Below, piece after piece: positions 33,549 to 46,940 of a stretch of DNA of 64,000 nt. Below the pieces are notes generated by a model. The model saw only the letters and a program-made list of their open reading frames with translations. It was not told where the DNA came from and did not search any database. Location of the stretch: assembly GCA_012295275.1 (NCBI GenBank), contig CM022665.1:28670446-28734445 (forward strand), read 5' to 3'. The translations under genes were made by a program, and so were the position numbers. This stretch comes from Chrysomallon squamiferum (lineage: Eukaryota; Mollusca; Gastropoda; Neomphalida; Peltospiridae). How positions within the stretch are numbered: position 1 is the stretch's first letter; each line of letters opens with the position of its first letter.

Positions 33549-34598
33549 ATGGCTGAACAACTAATAGAAGAAACACAAAGATCTAAATCTACCTTAGTTA
33601 TAAGTCTACAAGATCAGTGTCGAAAAACTATTTTAAAATGTGTGACATTATCGCGGATCCAAGAAGTTTTAGATCTTCCTTTGCCTGCGGTAATTCAGGA
33701 TTTTTTGATGAGTTTTAGCATTCCAGAAGACTTTGATTTAACTGGTATGTATGTGGATTACAATTTTAATTTTCCATACCATTTACACCACAGGACACAT
33801 CAGATTCACCCTGGCGTGTTTTTATTAGACGGTACAAATGTGTTGATAAAATCTTACAGTGATCTGCCTTGCAATATGTGTGGAAACGAAGGAAGTAAAG
33901 GAGATGACAAGAAAACGCGGGAAATTTGGCGTACGGTAAAACATGATAATCTACAGAATTGTTTGTTAACAATCCGAGATCCTAACAAAAACTTCGAATG
34001 CACTGTGTTTGAATTTCCAGTAATGAACTTACAAGACTATGCATACAACGTTTATTTAGCAGGAAATCACGTGCCGGAGTATTTAGTGTGGGAAATCCTG
34101 TTGAAGTTAACAACAGTGTTGCTATATTTAGACGCTAAGAATGTTGAACCGTGGGATCTCTGCAAACCAGAAAATATTGTTATTGACGAGCGGGGACAAA
34201 TAAAGATAGAAAACTTGTTGCTGTATTATCCAGCTAAAAAGCCTTTCAGACCTCTGGATAATGTCGCATTCTCGAAAATGTACCAAGCTCCTGAATTAGC
34301 ATTTACAAACAATGTGACAGACAAAACTGCTGTTTGGGGCATTGGGAGTATTTTGCTAGAGCTAGTATTGCCTGTCCCCATTGTTCTGCTGAAAAACCGC
34401 GGGAGTTTTCATTTCCCGCCACTTCTGCCATACGGGAGCTATTATTCATCTCGGCTACATAGCGTGATCCTTTCCAGTATGAAAAGCCAGCCCCATTTAC
34501 GACCATGTTTAAGAAGTCTTCAGACGCTGGCGAAACAGGAAATAAAACAACTTAATGATATTTACACCGGTCCACGTAACTTGCTGCAGTTCATTTAA
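33549..34598 (+). CDS. SOCS-box / pseudokinase fusion protein
   Basis: A single uninterrupted frame of 349 residues. The ATG at 33549 is the first in frame; the frame is open a little further upstream only through a GTG. Residues 19-28 (S-L-Q-D-Q-C-R-K-T-I) fit the elongin B/C box S-L-x3-C-x3-hydrophobic. Residues 43-53 (L-P-L-P...I-Q-D-F-L) fit the cullin-5 box. Together they form a SOCS box, here at the N-terminus. Residues about 90-335 show a protein-kinase fold: V-L-I-K (K101), alpha-C glutamate in R-E-I (E125), W-D-L-C-K-P-E-N-I-V-I-D, Y-Q-A-P-E (247-249), V-W-G-I-G and L-R-P. HRD is P-W-D with one extra residue before the lysine, DFG is N-L-L (222-224), the alpha-F aspartate is alanine (261), and no glycine-rich loop is evident. 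It is therefore probably a pseudokinase, perhaps recruiting substrates to a CUL5 ubiquitin ligase (inference). Confidence 0.85.
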   Translation: MAEQLIEETQRSKSTLVISLQDQCRKTILKCVTLSRIQEVLDLPLPAVIQDFLMSFSIPEDFDLTGMYVDYNFNFPYHLHHRTHQIHPGVFLLDGTNVLIKSYSDLPCNMCGNEGSKGDDKKTREIWRTVKHDNLQNCLLTIRDPNKNFECTVFEFPVMNLQDYAYNVYLAGNHVPEYLVWEILLKLTTVLLYLDAKNVEPWDLCKPENIVIDERGQIKIENLLLYYPAKKPFRPLDNVAFSKMYQAPELAFTNNVTDKTAVWGIGSILLELVLPVPIVLLKNRGSFHFPPLLPYGSYYSSRLHSVILSSMKSQPHLRPCLRSLQTLAKQEIKQLNDIYTGPRNLLQFI

Positions 34599-34766
34599 AA
34601 ACTACTATGACGAATACTTTACAACAATGTTATACAAAGAGACCACCCTGTAGTTGTTTGTCAAAGGCGAGCGGAAAGGTATTAAGAGCTGACTCGGAAA
34701 TTTCACGTTCGAAGTTTCTTGTATCTATATTGATCATTACTCTTACAGTGCCTTATAATATTATTA

Positions 34767-34824
34767 GTATTTAGGTAATATTTACCGTTTAATATTGTTT
34801 GTATTTAGGTAATATTTACCGTTT
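34767..34824. repeat. Short tandem duplication around GTAATATTTAC
   Basis: GTATTTAGGTAATATTTACC followed by GTTT appears twice, beginning near 34768 and 34801. Each copy contains the near-palindrome GGTAATATTTACC. It lies just after the pseudokinase stop codon, probably in its 3' UTR. Confidence 0.7.
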
Positions 34825-37800
34825 TTATTAATGGGAATTAGAAATTTACAAAAAAAAAAAAAAAAAAAAGCATTCCAAGAAAATTCAAAAACATTGAAAC
34901 AAGTTCTTAGGAACAGACATTAGGTACAATAATGATTCCAAAATTCAAATCGGGTTACTTTTAAGTATCGTAATGTGAATTTCATTTTAGTTATTCATTT
35001 GTTTTACTTATGTCTTTTTCATTTTTATTATTGTGAATCATTGTGCCTTAAAACAAAATATATATAATAATAATAATAATAATAATTTACGGAGTGCCTC
35101 AAAATAAATCAACAAATTGTGTTACAAATTTAAACAATCAAAACACTTTTTAAAGTGATTTTTTTTTTTATTGTTACACATTTGTAGTTAAGATAATTTT
35201 TTAAGAAATGATTTGCAATATACATGATCCTATATTCAAAATGTGTAGGTGAAATTTTATATACATTTGTTATATCCTCTACGTAATTTCATGTTAGTGT
35301 TAACCTCTGCCATGTATGTCTTTTATGTTCATTACAATTAGCGCCGTCGACGTTAGGCCCAAACCTTTGTGTGTATGTCAAGGTATTATTACCTTATCAA
35401 GCAGTCAATACATAGGTTTCCATGGTGATGAAATGTCTTAGTGCAGGCAACTGCATTAGATACAACATACCTGTGGACATTTTGAAATTAGTTCGATACA
35501 CAGAAACGACTGAGGGTCTTTGTGTATTGAATTTACAATATATTACTTTGTTTTTGATATTTGATATATATTTTATACTGTAAAATATAGGTAACTGTAG
35601 TTGTAACCTATTACTAAAAAATGCATTCACGTGTGCCTTTTCTCTGTATATAATTAATGCATAATATTGCAGGTTTATTATGGATATTTTTAATGAAGAA
35701 ATGTAAATTATATAGAATACTTTACAAATATTACAATCTGGTATAAAGTCAGAGAATTTTTAGAATGGTTTTATCTTAAAACGTCGAATCGCCAAAAACA
35801 TATAGTTTTGTAAAAAGATAGGGGGATGTGTATAAACCGTCCATTATTTTAAAAATACTGATTGATGTTATTTGATCTCTGATTAAAAACAATTAAAAAA
35901 AAAAAAAAAATAAATAAATAAATAAATAAATAAAAAGAGAGGGAAGAAATTAACAATAATAATAATAAATCAGATAGGTAACTGATGATTTCAAGAATCG
36001 TTGTTATATACCGTTCAAAATAAATTAGGCGAATTTTGAAACCAAGCTGTTGACGCGTTAACATTATCTCCCGGTAAAGCGAGTTTCCAAAGAGCATCAT
36101 ATGGTTAAAATTTCCGAAGTACACATGGCTGCCAATTAATTGAATGTTTATAAAATCTATCATCAGCGAGACGCTGTGTTGTTCTTTTTCCTGCGCTGCA
36201 TTCACTGTATACTATCCATCGGGTCATACTTTTTTTGTAATTATAAGACAAGATTTTAATTCAGTTTACAAATTTAGAAGAAAAATTTGTATCTTGTTTT
36301 CGGTTTACCTTTTTTTTTTTGAAATATTATTATATGAAATTCTAGATTGTTATGATTTATGTAATATAATGCTAGATTTTGATTTATCTTCTTCAGTTTT
36401 AGCATTTTGTCCTTATTTACTGACGTGCGTTTCAAACACGTGTATGATTATGAATATTTTATAAACCTAGTTTAAGAGTATTGTTTTACGCTTTCCAAAA
36501 ACTTTTTTGTAACACTTACCTGGCAGTTTACATTTAATTAATCATTTAATACGACGTATTCCGAAAACTGTAATACTTTTCTTTTAATACCATTAAAATG
36601 GGTTGAAAAACAAAGCTGAAAATCTGAGAAAGAGAATTTGCCGCGGGACGGCAGATGTAGTGATCTGTGAGTATGATTGGGCTAAATGATCTCCCCACTG
36701 CTAGGATTAATGCGACAGGTTCACCTAGATCAGTACGTCAGTGTCTGGTTTGTACTCGGCTATAGGGCTCCACGGTTCTCGATCTTAATAAAGAGTAACG
36801 TGCCGAAACAGGTCTGCTTTTCTTTAACTTTCTTCTGTCAGTGTGAGGGGTTAATTAACATCTACGTGCTGCTCTATACCTGTCGCTATCAATTCGTATA
36901 CATTCAAGTGTATTGTAGGATATCCAGGCTGCTGCCCAGACGTAATTAGTTATTAATTTAAAAAATATATATATATACCTATATATGAAATAGAAATACA
37001 GAAATTATAAAATACGATTTACACAGATTAAGAATTTGAATTCAGTGGTCTTTCGTTTTTTTTTTGTTTTTTTTTAATATATGTTTATAAATCTTTATTA
37101 TTATTTTAGAATGCATTTTGATATCGATTTACAAGTGATCTTATTCCTTCTTATTTATTTGTTGTTTCAAATACTGAATGATAAAACCAGTACATTTTGT
37201 ATATTCGTATAACTACAATTTAAAAAAAAAAAAAAAAAATCAATCAAAATTATATAAATTATTTTAACATCTTTTATTTTGTATTTTGTATTTTTTAATC
37301 ATTGTTTAAAAAGAAAGCAGAATTGTCTTAATGGACGATTATTGCTGTTATTATAACTAAACTGTTTCATTTCGACCAAATACTGATATTCATGCACCAA
37401 AACACGAATATTTGTATTAATAAGAATTGCACGTTTAAAATAATTTTGTATTCAGTAAACATTTTCTGTGCATTTTTCTGTTACTTATTTGTATTTATGT
37501 AATAATTGATAATAAGTGCATTACACACTGAACACGTAATTATTTTATATTCAATTTTATTTTGAACGCACCTAAGTGTAACTGTAATTATAACCAACGT
37601 ACCCCCCCCGCCTGTGATGCACACCTGCAAAACTATTATTTTATTTAAGTTTTATGCTCTTAGCCAATGAAATGTTTCTAATCAGAAATATTGTGCTTAA
37701 AAGATTTGTATCTATAATGTGCTTTCTATAATTATGTGATCACTTCACTTTTAAAAAAAAAAAAAAAATGTATTTTTATTATTATTTTTTTAAATGCGAT

Positions 37801-37885
37801 ATTTATACACTGCCAGAATATTTCAAAAATATTTTTACTTTTACAATTTGCTATCATTTACTATTGCTGTTCCACATGCAGATTT

Positions 37886-37930
<45 letters not shown>
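37886..37930. repeat. (TA)n followed by (TATG)n
   Basis: Compound microsatellite of TA dinucleotides passing into TATG tetranucleotides. Confidence 0.85.
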
Positions 37931-40900
37931 TAGCTATGGAAATTAATTTTGATGTTAACTTTTATGTATATTACAGCATTGTACTTGGATAATAAAGTGT
38001 ATGTTGTGTATGTAGCCATGTAGCTATTATTTTCATGTGCACCCTTTTTCCCTCAGGACACTGGTTTATTTATAGAAAATTGTATTGTCTTCCAAATTTT
38101 TATTTTTAAAGAAATAGTTTATTATTTTTTATAATTTGTGTTTTGTTTTTAGCTACTTATTTTGTTTTGCCACCTGTAGCAAACTGCATTCTTTTTGTTG
38201 TATTTGGTTTTGCTCTAGTCATTTCTGTAAAAAAGATTTTGCTTATTAAATACTGTATTGTTGTTGTATTTGAGTTTGGTATTATTTTGATTTATTAATT
38301 TATAAATGATATGTGGTATCAATTTTCAAATATTTGATTCGTTCTCTCACTCTCTGTCTCTCGCTTCTTCACCCTCTCCTTATGTGTGTTCGTGCGTGAG
38401 ACAAATTGTTTTATGCCTTCCCTTCAGCAACCTAATTTATTATTATTATTTATGCGCTTTGTTCCTGGTTGTATCGCGCCTTTTTAATGTTCAAATGTTC
38501 AGCGAAGAAATTTGCCTATTGTAAGTAATTTTTTTAGGTTAAAAAAACCTTTATTGATATAAGATCATTAAGCTTTTGTCAGTTACACTGTGTGGTTTTT
38601 TTTTAGAAAATTTTCCCCAGTGTCTAAAATACGCTAGTAGCTCTAAAAATAGCATCATTTTTTTCATGTCTCGGTTAAAGTTTGCGCATGTTATTATTTT
38701 TTTTTTTTTTATTATTTTTTTTAAAGAAATAGACGAGTCTAAATTTTGGCCTCAAAAGCATTCTCGCATTGCATTGTCATAATTAATTCAGAACTTGTAA
38801 TTATACTTTTTAAATGAAATAAAATAACACCGTTTATTATTTCAAAATTCTTTAATATTGATAATTCTCTATTTAATTATTAAAGAAAACCATCTACCTA
38901 TACATAATTACTAGCATTTTATTTAAATTCCTTTTTACTTTGGAAAAGTAAATGGATCTTGTACATTCACCTCTCTTTAGATGTGCACATGCTACGAGAC
39001 AGGCCATTATTATTAATTACTCATGAAATGAAGCAAAACCAGATAACTAACGTAATTTTACGTGGTATACCAAACAAAATAAATCATTATAAACTTCGTA
39101 ACATTTATCATTTATAAACACACAAAATGAACGATAAAAATATTTTGTAGATATGACCGTATATAACTACGCTTTCTCAAAAAAAAAAAAGAAAAAAAAA
39201 GAACGAACGAAATCTAACAGCATCCTTTTAAACCACAACAAGGAATTCTAGTTGGAGAAAGAAACAGTGTTTGTCTAAATACTGTAAGATGGTTTCATCC
39301 TTCAACCACTATAGCTCTGATAACAAACCCGTTGAATTCAGTCAAATAAGCGGTTGCAAATTATTGGATGGTCTTACACAAAAAACATCAAGTAGATTAG
39401 ACTGTTTGAAGTAATAAATATTTATTTCAGTTCCATTATTTGTTTTCATTCGATAGACATTATTAGAACGCATAATAATACATACCTGTTAATTTGCTTC
39501 TATTTGTGATAAACAATCAGGGTAAACAAACATAACTGCTTCGAGTAACCCATACTTCGTCACAATTAATAATTAAATTTTATTTCAGTTAGTTATTCTG
39601 TTAAATATGTTTCGATTCAATAAACGTACTGAGAACACGTAATACATCTATTTCTGATACAAATAGTAAATGTAAACAAAAATGTACTCTATCGCATATT
39701 AAAAGACGCTAACGATGTCATATTAGCGCAAGAGAGAAAGAAAAGCGAAATGGCGCTAACTTCAGATACAAAAAATATATAAATAATAATAATAAAATAA
39801 ATAAATAAATTAACTTAAAACACCGACCACAGAAAAGAATTCGCAAAACGTAAGAGCCAAACTAAATTTTGATTGTAAATGGCCAAAATGCTGTTTATTT
39901 TATTACCAATGTTAATTATATACCCATTAAAGGGTAGAAACTCAGCTAGAATTAGTAGTGCGAATAATTATAATTTGATTACGTCTGCTAGAGCGCTGAT
40001 TCACGATAATGCTTTGTATAACAGTTGGTTTTCCTAAGCCTTGTTTTAGCTTTTTAATACTATTTATGCAGTATTTCAAGCCAGTAAATAATCATCAGTT
40101 GTTGCTGTTGTTGTTGTTTTGTTTTTTAAAGTAGTTTTCATCATTAAAAATAATTTTTCTCCGAATTTTCTTTTCCCCTTTTTCTCTTTGAGCTGTGTGA
40201 ATTTTTAAGATAAAGGGTATTAAAACGAAAACTGTATAACGTACTCTAAAAATTTCAACGGTTACAGCCATTTAATTAATTTTCAAACGAACATTAATGG
40301 TATAATATGAAGAAAAAAAATAATAATAATAATGAAATCTTGAAATGTAAATTTGAATGATTTATTACAAATGCAAAACAAATAATGAATAATATTCAGT
40401 ACTCAGCACTTCACCAATATTAGGATAATGGATATTACATGCTTTAATAGCTACGGTAAAAAATGCTCTAAACTTTTTAAAATGGGCAAAATCTTTAAAT
40501 GTGAAATATCTAACTCTAATCTAATTCATTGTATTATTATTACTATTTATTTATTTATTTATTTATTTATTTATTTTAAAGTTTTTAAACTTGAATACCC
40601 GGTGAAAATTTAGGATTTTTGAAGCTCTTTCGAGATGTACTGAATTTTATTACAATAATTAAAAAATATATGATACGGACGGCCAAAAATAGGGGAGCAG
40701 CTCACTTGGGTCTTCTCCCTCTTTAATGATCAGCGTTATCCTGAAAAATGAGCTTGAATAATGAGTACGAAAACAAGCAGAGGAAAGTTATCAGGTTTCA
40801 TGTTTTAGTTTCGCGGAAACGTTCAAGCAGCGTCAGCATTAATTTGTGTTCAACTTTACAACATGCGACGAACTAGTTCACCTGTGCCATTTTCAGAGTT

Positions 40901-41261
40901 TTATTAAAACTTAAGTGTTCAGGGAAGAGACCACTTTACCTAGCTCTTGAAATATACCTTGAGTTAATTACGAAAATAGTGAACGTAATTTACGAAGATA
41001 CTGGTGGTAAGTTTCGAAGATACTACTGACATTGTGACATTAAATTAAATTAAATTACCAAAATAGTAATACTAAATTACCAAAAGGTTTACTCTTACAG
41101 TTTTTGATTGTTTAATGTCAACAGTATCTTCTTTTAATTTCGGTGCGTATTTTTGCTATTTAATAATTCGAAATTGGTAAAAATACTGCTCACAGTTAAT
41201 TATCGAAAATACTTGGAGTAATTTGCAATAAACTGTATGAAGGGGCTCTTGTATGACATTA

Positions 41262-41264
<3 letters not shown>

Positions 41265-41317
<53 letters not shown>
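41265..41317. repeat. (GA)26 microsatellite
   Basis: An uninterrupted GA run of 53 bases, the purest dinucleotide array in the window, 24 bases before the hairpin at 41342. Confidence 0.95.
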
Positions 41318-41320
<3 letters not shown>

Positions 41321-41341
41321 CATTTTGTATTATAAGTATAA

Positions 41342-41463
41342 TTCGGTATCTTGAAAACTAATTACTGATATAAAATAACAAATACACTTTATAAAAAAAA
41401 TACTATTAAATAAAAATGTCTATTTGTTATTTTATATCAGTAATTAGTTTTCAAGATACCGAA
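41342..41463. repeat. Perfect inverted repeat, 43-bp arms, 36-bp loop
   Basis: The left arm 41342-41384 is the exact reverse complement of 41421-41463. Imperfect pairing continues outward by roughly 20 bases and inward by several. The arms contain no simple-sequence run, so the match is not due to low complexity. As RNA or single-stranded DNA it would form a strong hairpin. Confidence 0.9.
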
Positions 41464-41575
41464 ATTATAATACATATTTCGCTATTTAAAAATAGCTGTA
41501 AAAATTACTTATCTATGGGCTGCAGATAATATAGTATGAAGTAAATAATCTCTATCGGTCTTTACTATTATTATT

Positions 41576-41577
41576 GA

Positions 41578-41614
<37 letters not shown>
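41576..41614. repeat. (TTA)n microsatellite
   Basis: Roughly a dozen TTA units. Confidence 0.8.
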
Positions 41615-41621
<7 letters not shown>

Positions 41622-42401
41622 AATGGTAGTATTTATCATCATCATTTATACTATAATGGAAAGTGTCAAATTATTACTAGTGATTTATTTTATATTTAAA
41701 TAAATAAATTCTCAGCCTAATTAGAGTGTAAACAAACGGGCGTTTCTATGAATCAAAATTTAAAAACCTGCGCATGTTTCAGAAATTATAATAAACCAAT
41801 AACCTTTCTTTGGTTTATTGCAGATTACGCAGGCTCTGAACGTGTTCAGTTCTGGCAAACGGAACCCTTATTTCACAATTTCACCACTAATGGCAGTTTT
41901 ATGATTGGAACGAAATGTCAAACGATTCACGAAGAAGTAATAATAGATTAACAGCGGGATGTTTAATGTTAAATGTTAACAGATCTGCACTTGTTAAAAT
42001 TTGACGTAGTACTTTTCTTGCCGTCTGCGTTTGACTGTTATCAATGCTGAACTGAACTGAAGGGACGCGGCAATTACACAAACTTCGCTATTTTATTTAT
42101 TTATATTAAACATTTAAACTTAATAAAATTTATTAAAACTGGCACTGAATATCGTTGTTTAGAAATATAATGCGTGAAAAGGATACACAGAAGCATTATT
42201 AATGAATTCAGTAAAACGACAAAAAAAAAAAAAAAAAAAAAAAAAAAACATCCATTACCTTTCAGGATTTTACAACAATATTTTATATCCTAATTACTCA
42301 AAATTTGCATTAATTATTATCATTATTTTTAAAATAAAGAATAATATGAATGTTTTCGAAACGAGACTTATTTATTATTATCTAGTAATTCGTTGCAATG
42401 A

Positions 42402-42403
<2 letters not shown>

Positions 42404-42442
<39 letters not shown>

Positions 42443-42500
42443 CATATACATATACACACGCACACATACACACACACACACACACACACAGACACACATA
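42404..42500. repeat. (TA)n-(CA)n compound microsatellite
   Basis: A TA run to about 42439 is followed by a mixed TA/CA stretch and then CA repeats. A degenerate GTATATATG-type repeat continues to about 42610. Hydrophobic or Tyr/His-rich peptides from these frames are not genes. Confidence 0.85.
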
Positions 42501-43572
42501 CAAGTGCTTGTGTTGCATATATATGTATGTATGATGTATTTACGGATGGATATATCAGTGTATATATATGTATGGATAGATTTATCAATGTATATATGTA
42601 TGTATGAATGGATATGTGTATCACAAAATAATAACAAATTAATCTTGTTTTAAAAACACCCTCATTGTCCTTTGTTTAAACTGGTAGTAGTAGTAGTAGT
42701 AAGAAGAATTATAATTTATTCACATTTCGAAATAAAATATTGTAAGCTACTGAGATGTAATTGGAAATTCGTTTAAATTTGTATGGAATTTTTAAAATAA
42801 CTTTTTCAAGTTTTCGTAACAAGATTTTACCATAATTATTTAAAACCAGTCGTAATGTCGATTAAACTAAATTTAAAATGGTATTTCTTTATAGTTTGCA
42901 CCAATATGTAACAACATAAATGTGTTTTTAAAGTTGCTTCGTCCTATTTTTGACATTTTCTAATTATTTTATTTTTAACTATTATTATTATGGTTATATA
43001 TTTTTTAAATAGCCTTTAGCGACAGTTCGTGTAGTTTGTGGATTATATCAATTTTTTTTCGTAATTTAAGAAGTGTGAACGGCTACATCTAGTTTTAGCC
43101 TTACATTTTCTGAATTAGCTTTTGGCAATAGTCTAGGCTGACTGTGAGTTAAACAGCATGTACGTATAATTAAAAGCAGTGTAACTAACGAGTATATATC
43201 GGAAGTAAAATGTCATCATTACAGATAAAATGTGTGTATGGAAGTTCTCTCAGTACCTGACACTCATGCTTGCTCTGCAGTATTTACATTACACAGTCCA
43301 GATCTAGTAGAAACACATTAAACAGGAAAGCTTTATAATTTATGATAAACATACCTGATTTTAATGAGGAAAGTGCAAAAGTGCAAACCACCATGACGAA
43401 GAACATACCTTTAGAAATAATTAAATGACTAAGAAACAAATCTTTCTTCTGCAGAATTCTCATGATATTGTGCCCGCGACAGGCATGGTTATATGGTTAT
43501 CCGAGACAAAAATCTATACATTACATACAGACACAGAAAAACACGAAGAAAAGAAATGAAAAGATAAAAAGA

Positions 43573-43617
43573 CCCAACACACCCACACCCACCGCAACAC
43601 ACACCCACACCCACCGC

Positions 43618-43648
<31 letters not shown>
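43573..43648. repeat. CA-rich repeat with a duplicated ~24-bp unit
   Basis: A unit ending CACCCACACCCACCGCAACA occurs twice (about 43580-43625) and runs into a pure CA array to 43648. Confidence 0.75.
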
Positions 43649-43650
<2 letters not shown>

Positions 43651-46600
43651 ATTTACAAACTGCACCTGTTACTCAGCTTTGGTCTGATACGGTGTACACG
43701 AAGACGTCAAACGGTTATCTGACGTCATGTAGCAACTGCAAAAATCTGTAAGACAGCAGAGAATTAGGCGAAGTTTAAGAAATGTGGATCGAGTGAAAAC
43801 TATATTTCCAATTGTTGTAAAAGCTGTGAAATTTGCCTTCTAGACTGTGAGAAGGTACACATAAAAGATTTTTCTGCTAATGAACAAAACGTATATTATT
43901 TTTTTCGTTTTGTGGAAGTTATTGCAGCAAAAAAAAAAAAAAAAAAAATGAAAAGTATATAATTATGTGAATACTGATTTCACGACAAAAATTATTTGAA
44001 CGTCGAAAAAAGGTAATCAGCACCGCATATTCGTTTTCTGGTGACAAACATGAAACTCGTAAGAAATGATGTACAAACATAATTCATAGTTAAACTTTGC
44101 AGTCATCACTTTTAATGTCAGTGCATATTCTCTTCTTTTTATATTACTTATTTTATTATTTATTTATTTATTTGACATAATTACTGACAGAGAGACAGAT
44201 ACATTTATATAAAAGCAGATCATCAGACTGACAGTATTCCCGAGATTCCAGTAGCCAGTATAATATTACACGAGAACACCAAATACTAACCCCCAGCAGC
44301 CTATTACAGAAAATCAATCAATGATCTTTTGTCGCGTCTTCAAGCAAAACTAACATTATCACGAAAATCTTCGTATTGAAGGAAATTATATGGAGTGAAA
44401 GTATTTTAATCTTTTTTTTCAAGTTTCATTTTATATTCATTGAAATGCAAATTCGTTTTAAAAGTATAAAATCAGCTATTTACCTTACACAAAGATTCAC
44501 TTGTTTGACATTCGTTTACAGTTACTAAGTGACGTCATACAATGCTGACGTTAAATGTATTCCATGAAAAACCGAAGATGAACGACAATGACTTGCGGCG
44601 AAAACAGAAGCAAACCGAGTATGTTAAGTTTAGTCTTTGTTCAAACTATTGGTTATCGTCAGTCTAATTTCTTCTTAATCAGTTATGAACGACTTTTCTG
44701 GAATTATTATTATTATATGACAGTTTCACTCAGAAATAACAATAATAATATAAATATCATTTTCAATATAATAACAATCCTAACATTATTAGTATGTACA
44801 AATTACTTTTATTTTAATCTATTACTCACATTTGTGCAAAAAGTCAAAAACAAATGCAGGTATTGAACCATCTATCAAGCTTCCAGAATAGCAAATTTTT
44901 TGATATATTTTTTTCAAAATATGTTTTTAAAACTGGCCACTTTTGAATTAGGTGCACTTGTTTTAATGACACCAATTCAAGTGAGAGTGTTGCTGACTAC
45001 GTGTGATCCTATCACAATAAGTTAGTATTCTTTTTTCAATTTACTCTCATTTTCATTCATTATCATGTCCAAAAGACTAGCAGAAACACAACTTGGTAGT
45101 GAAAAACATATTCTCTGCATGTATTTTAACAATTTTAAGTGAATTAATAAAGATCAAACAGATGCGACTTTAGAAGTACATTAATTAGTATATGTTAAAT
45201 ATAGTTTCATTCATTATTTTTGTTTATTTTACATTTTAAATAATGATCAAATCTGTATCCAGAAATCTGGACCACCTTCAGTTCCAAGCTTGCTAGATAA
45301 ATGGTTTGGTACCTCTACTGTCTTTATATTTAAACAAACATTACAAATTAAAAAAACCAAAAACATTAAGTATCTAAATTGTAAATATTTCATTAAAAAT
45401 TGGAATAAAAAATATCAAGATAAAAAAGATAAAAAAGTAAAAAATAAGCCCTGTTGTTGATATTCTGTTTCTCCCTTTATTATAAAATACATCATAAAAT
45501 TTGCTAAAAACAAGCCAAAAAATAAAATAAATAAATGCAAACCAAAATTTATATATATATATTTGTTTTTTGTGTAGATTTGTATTTAACAAGAATGAAA
45601 AATGACTTCATAATTAAATAATATATCACAAACACTTTTTAAAGTTCTCTATGTGACCTGTTTACATTGTTTGGAAATTGTATATTACAAAAACAACTGC
45701 TGAATATCATTTTCTAAATTAAATATAGTTTTGAAAATAAAAAATAAAATAAATAAAAATACATTCTTAGTAAGGAAAATATTGAAATGTTTATGTTAGA
45801 AGTATTAAAGCAAAACCATAAGAAATAAAAATATAATTTTTACATTTAAGAAATCTTTTTAAAATATGAAAACAAAATTTAAATACTTTCTTTTGTTTAT
45901 TATAAATTTATCATAATCTTATAATGAATTTAAAATTTTAAAAATGAAAACATTAAAAATCGAGATTTCAGTAATAAAATATGAAGTTTGCTGAATATTA
46001 TCAATAATGAAATAGTAAAAATACATTAAAAATAATTACACATAGTGTAAGTTAAAAACTGAATAAAGTGGAGAAAACATTAATAACGTATTTCATTACA
46101 ACTCAGACAAAGTTAATATCACAGTTAATATCTTTTTTTTTTAAACATAAATATATGTACATTTTATTATAATTTATTATTTAAAGAAGAACCCAGACAC
46201 AAAACATCTTCACTCAGTTATTTTCTTTTCTACTACAAGTTTTTAACAGGCATCTTTTCTTGGCTGCATTCTTATTGGTTATTGTCACTGGGCATTTAAC
46301 ACAGTCACATGCAACGCATAATTAACTCAGTCATCACATAATCAAATTATAACACCACAACGGGTGTAACATTCTTATATATAGCTAAATAGGTATTTGT
46401 TAGAAAGCCACAACAACTACCTTTCACTTTCTTAAAAAGAGCCATAAAGACTTACAGTTACATAAGTAACTGGAACTATATAACTGTCCAGCTGACAGTT
46501 AGCCACAGGTCTGTCCTGTATGGTGTAAAACTGATCTCTCTAACCAAAATGTGGTGTCTGTTTTTATGCTCTAGGAAAGACCACACAGGGGGTCTTTTAA

Positions 46601-46940
46601 CATTGTTTCCCAAAGTAGTAACCCCTCTGGTTGGAACTTCTACAGACTGCAGACACTAATGGATCCCCCAAAACAACACTTCACCATAGCTTATATAATT
46701 TTTAAGAAAATCGTATGGCCTTTAGCATCTGTTACATATTAAAGAGAAGACACAGAGCTAAACATTTCCTTAGTTTATAATTAAAAAAAAATTGCGATGT
46801 GATATCATTTCATATAATGTTTGTACATTTATTACAGCTATACTGGGTTGACTAAAACAACTGCACTGAACTGTAACAACTCTTATTTAAACAAAAAAAA
46901 AACAGTTTGAGACATTCAATGAAAATGCTGACAGTAGAAA

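Larger units (their letters stand above)
34599..46940. other. 12-kb intergenic region, no recognised gene
   Basis: No exon with recognisable protein similarity on either strand. Segments near 36000-36950, 40680-40960 and 41745-41950 have higher complexity and some CG dinucleotides. They could hold non-coding or untranslated exons, but no consistent gene model was found. The rest is AT-rich and microsatellite-laden. Frames such as 36144-36464 and 36686-36949 lack domains. Confidence 0.5.

Noticed and set aside
34699-34730. ACGTTCGAAGTTTC as a tRNA B-box
   Set aside because: No matching A-box or cloverleaf; no tRNA gene was found in the window.
36144-36949. Two plus-strand frames (106 and 87 codons)
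   Set aside because: Mostly Leu/Phe/Tyr-rich without domain or splice partner; could be part of a non-coding transcript but not supported as genes.
41748-41951. Acceptor-like TTGCAG followed by an open stretch
   Set aside because: Looks like an exon but no neighbouring exon in phase or similarity could be found.
42398-42637. Overlapping Tyr/Ile/His-rich frames on both strands
   Set aside because: They are translations of TA/CA microsatellites.
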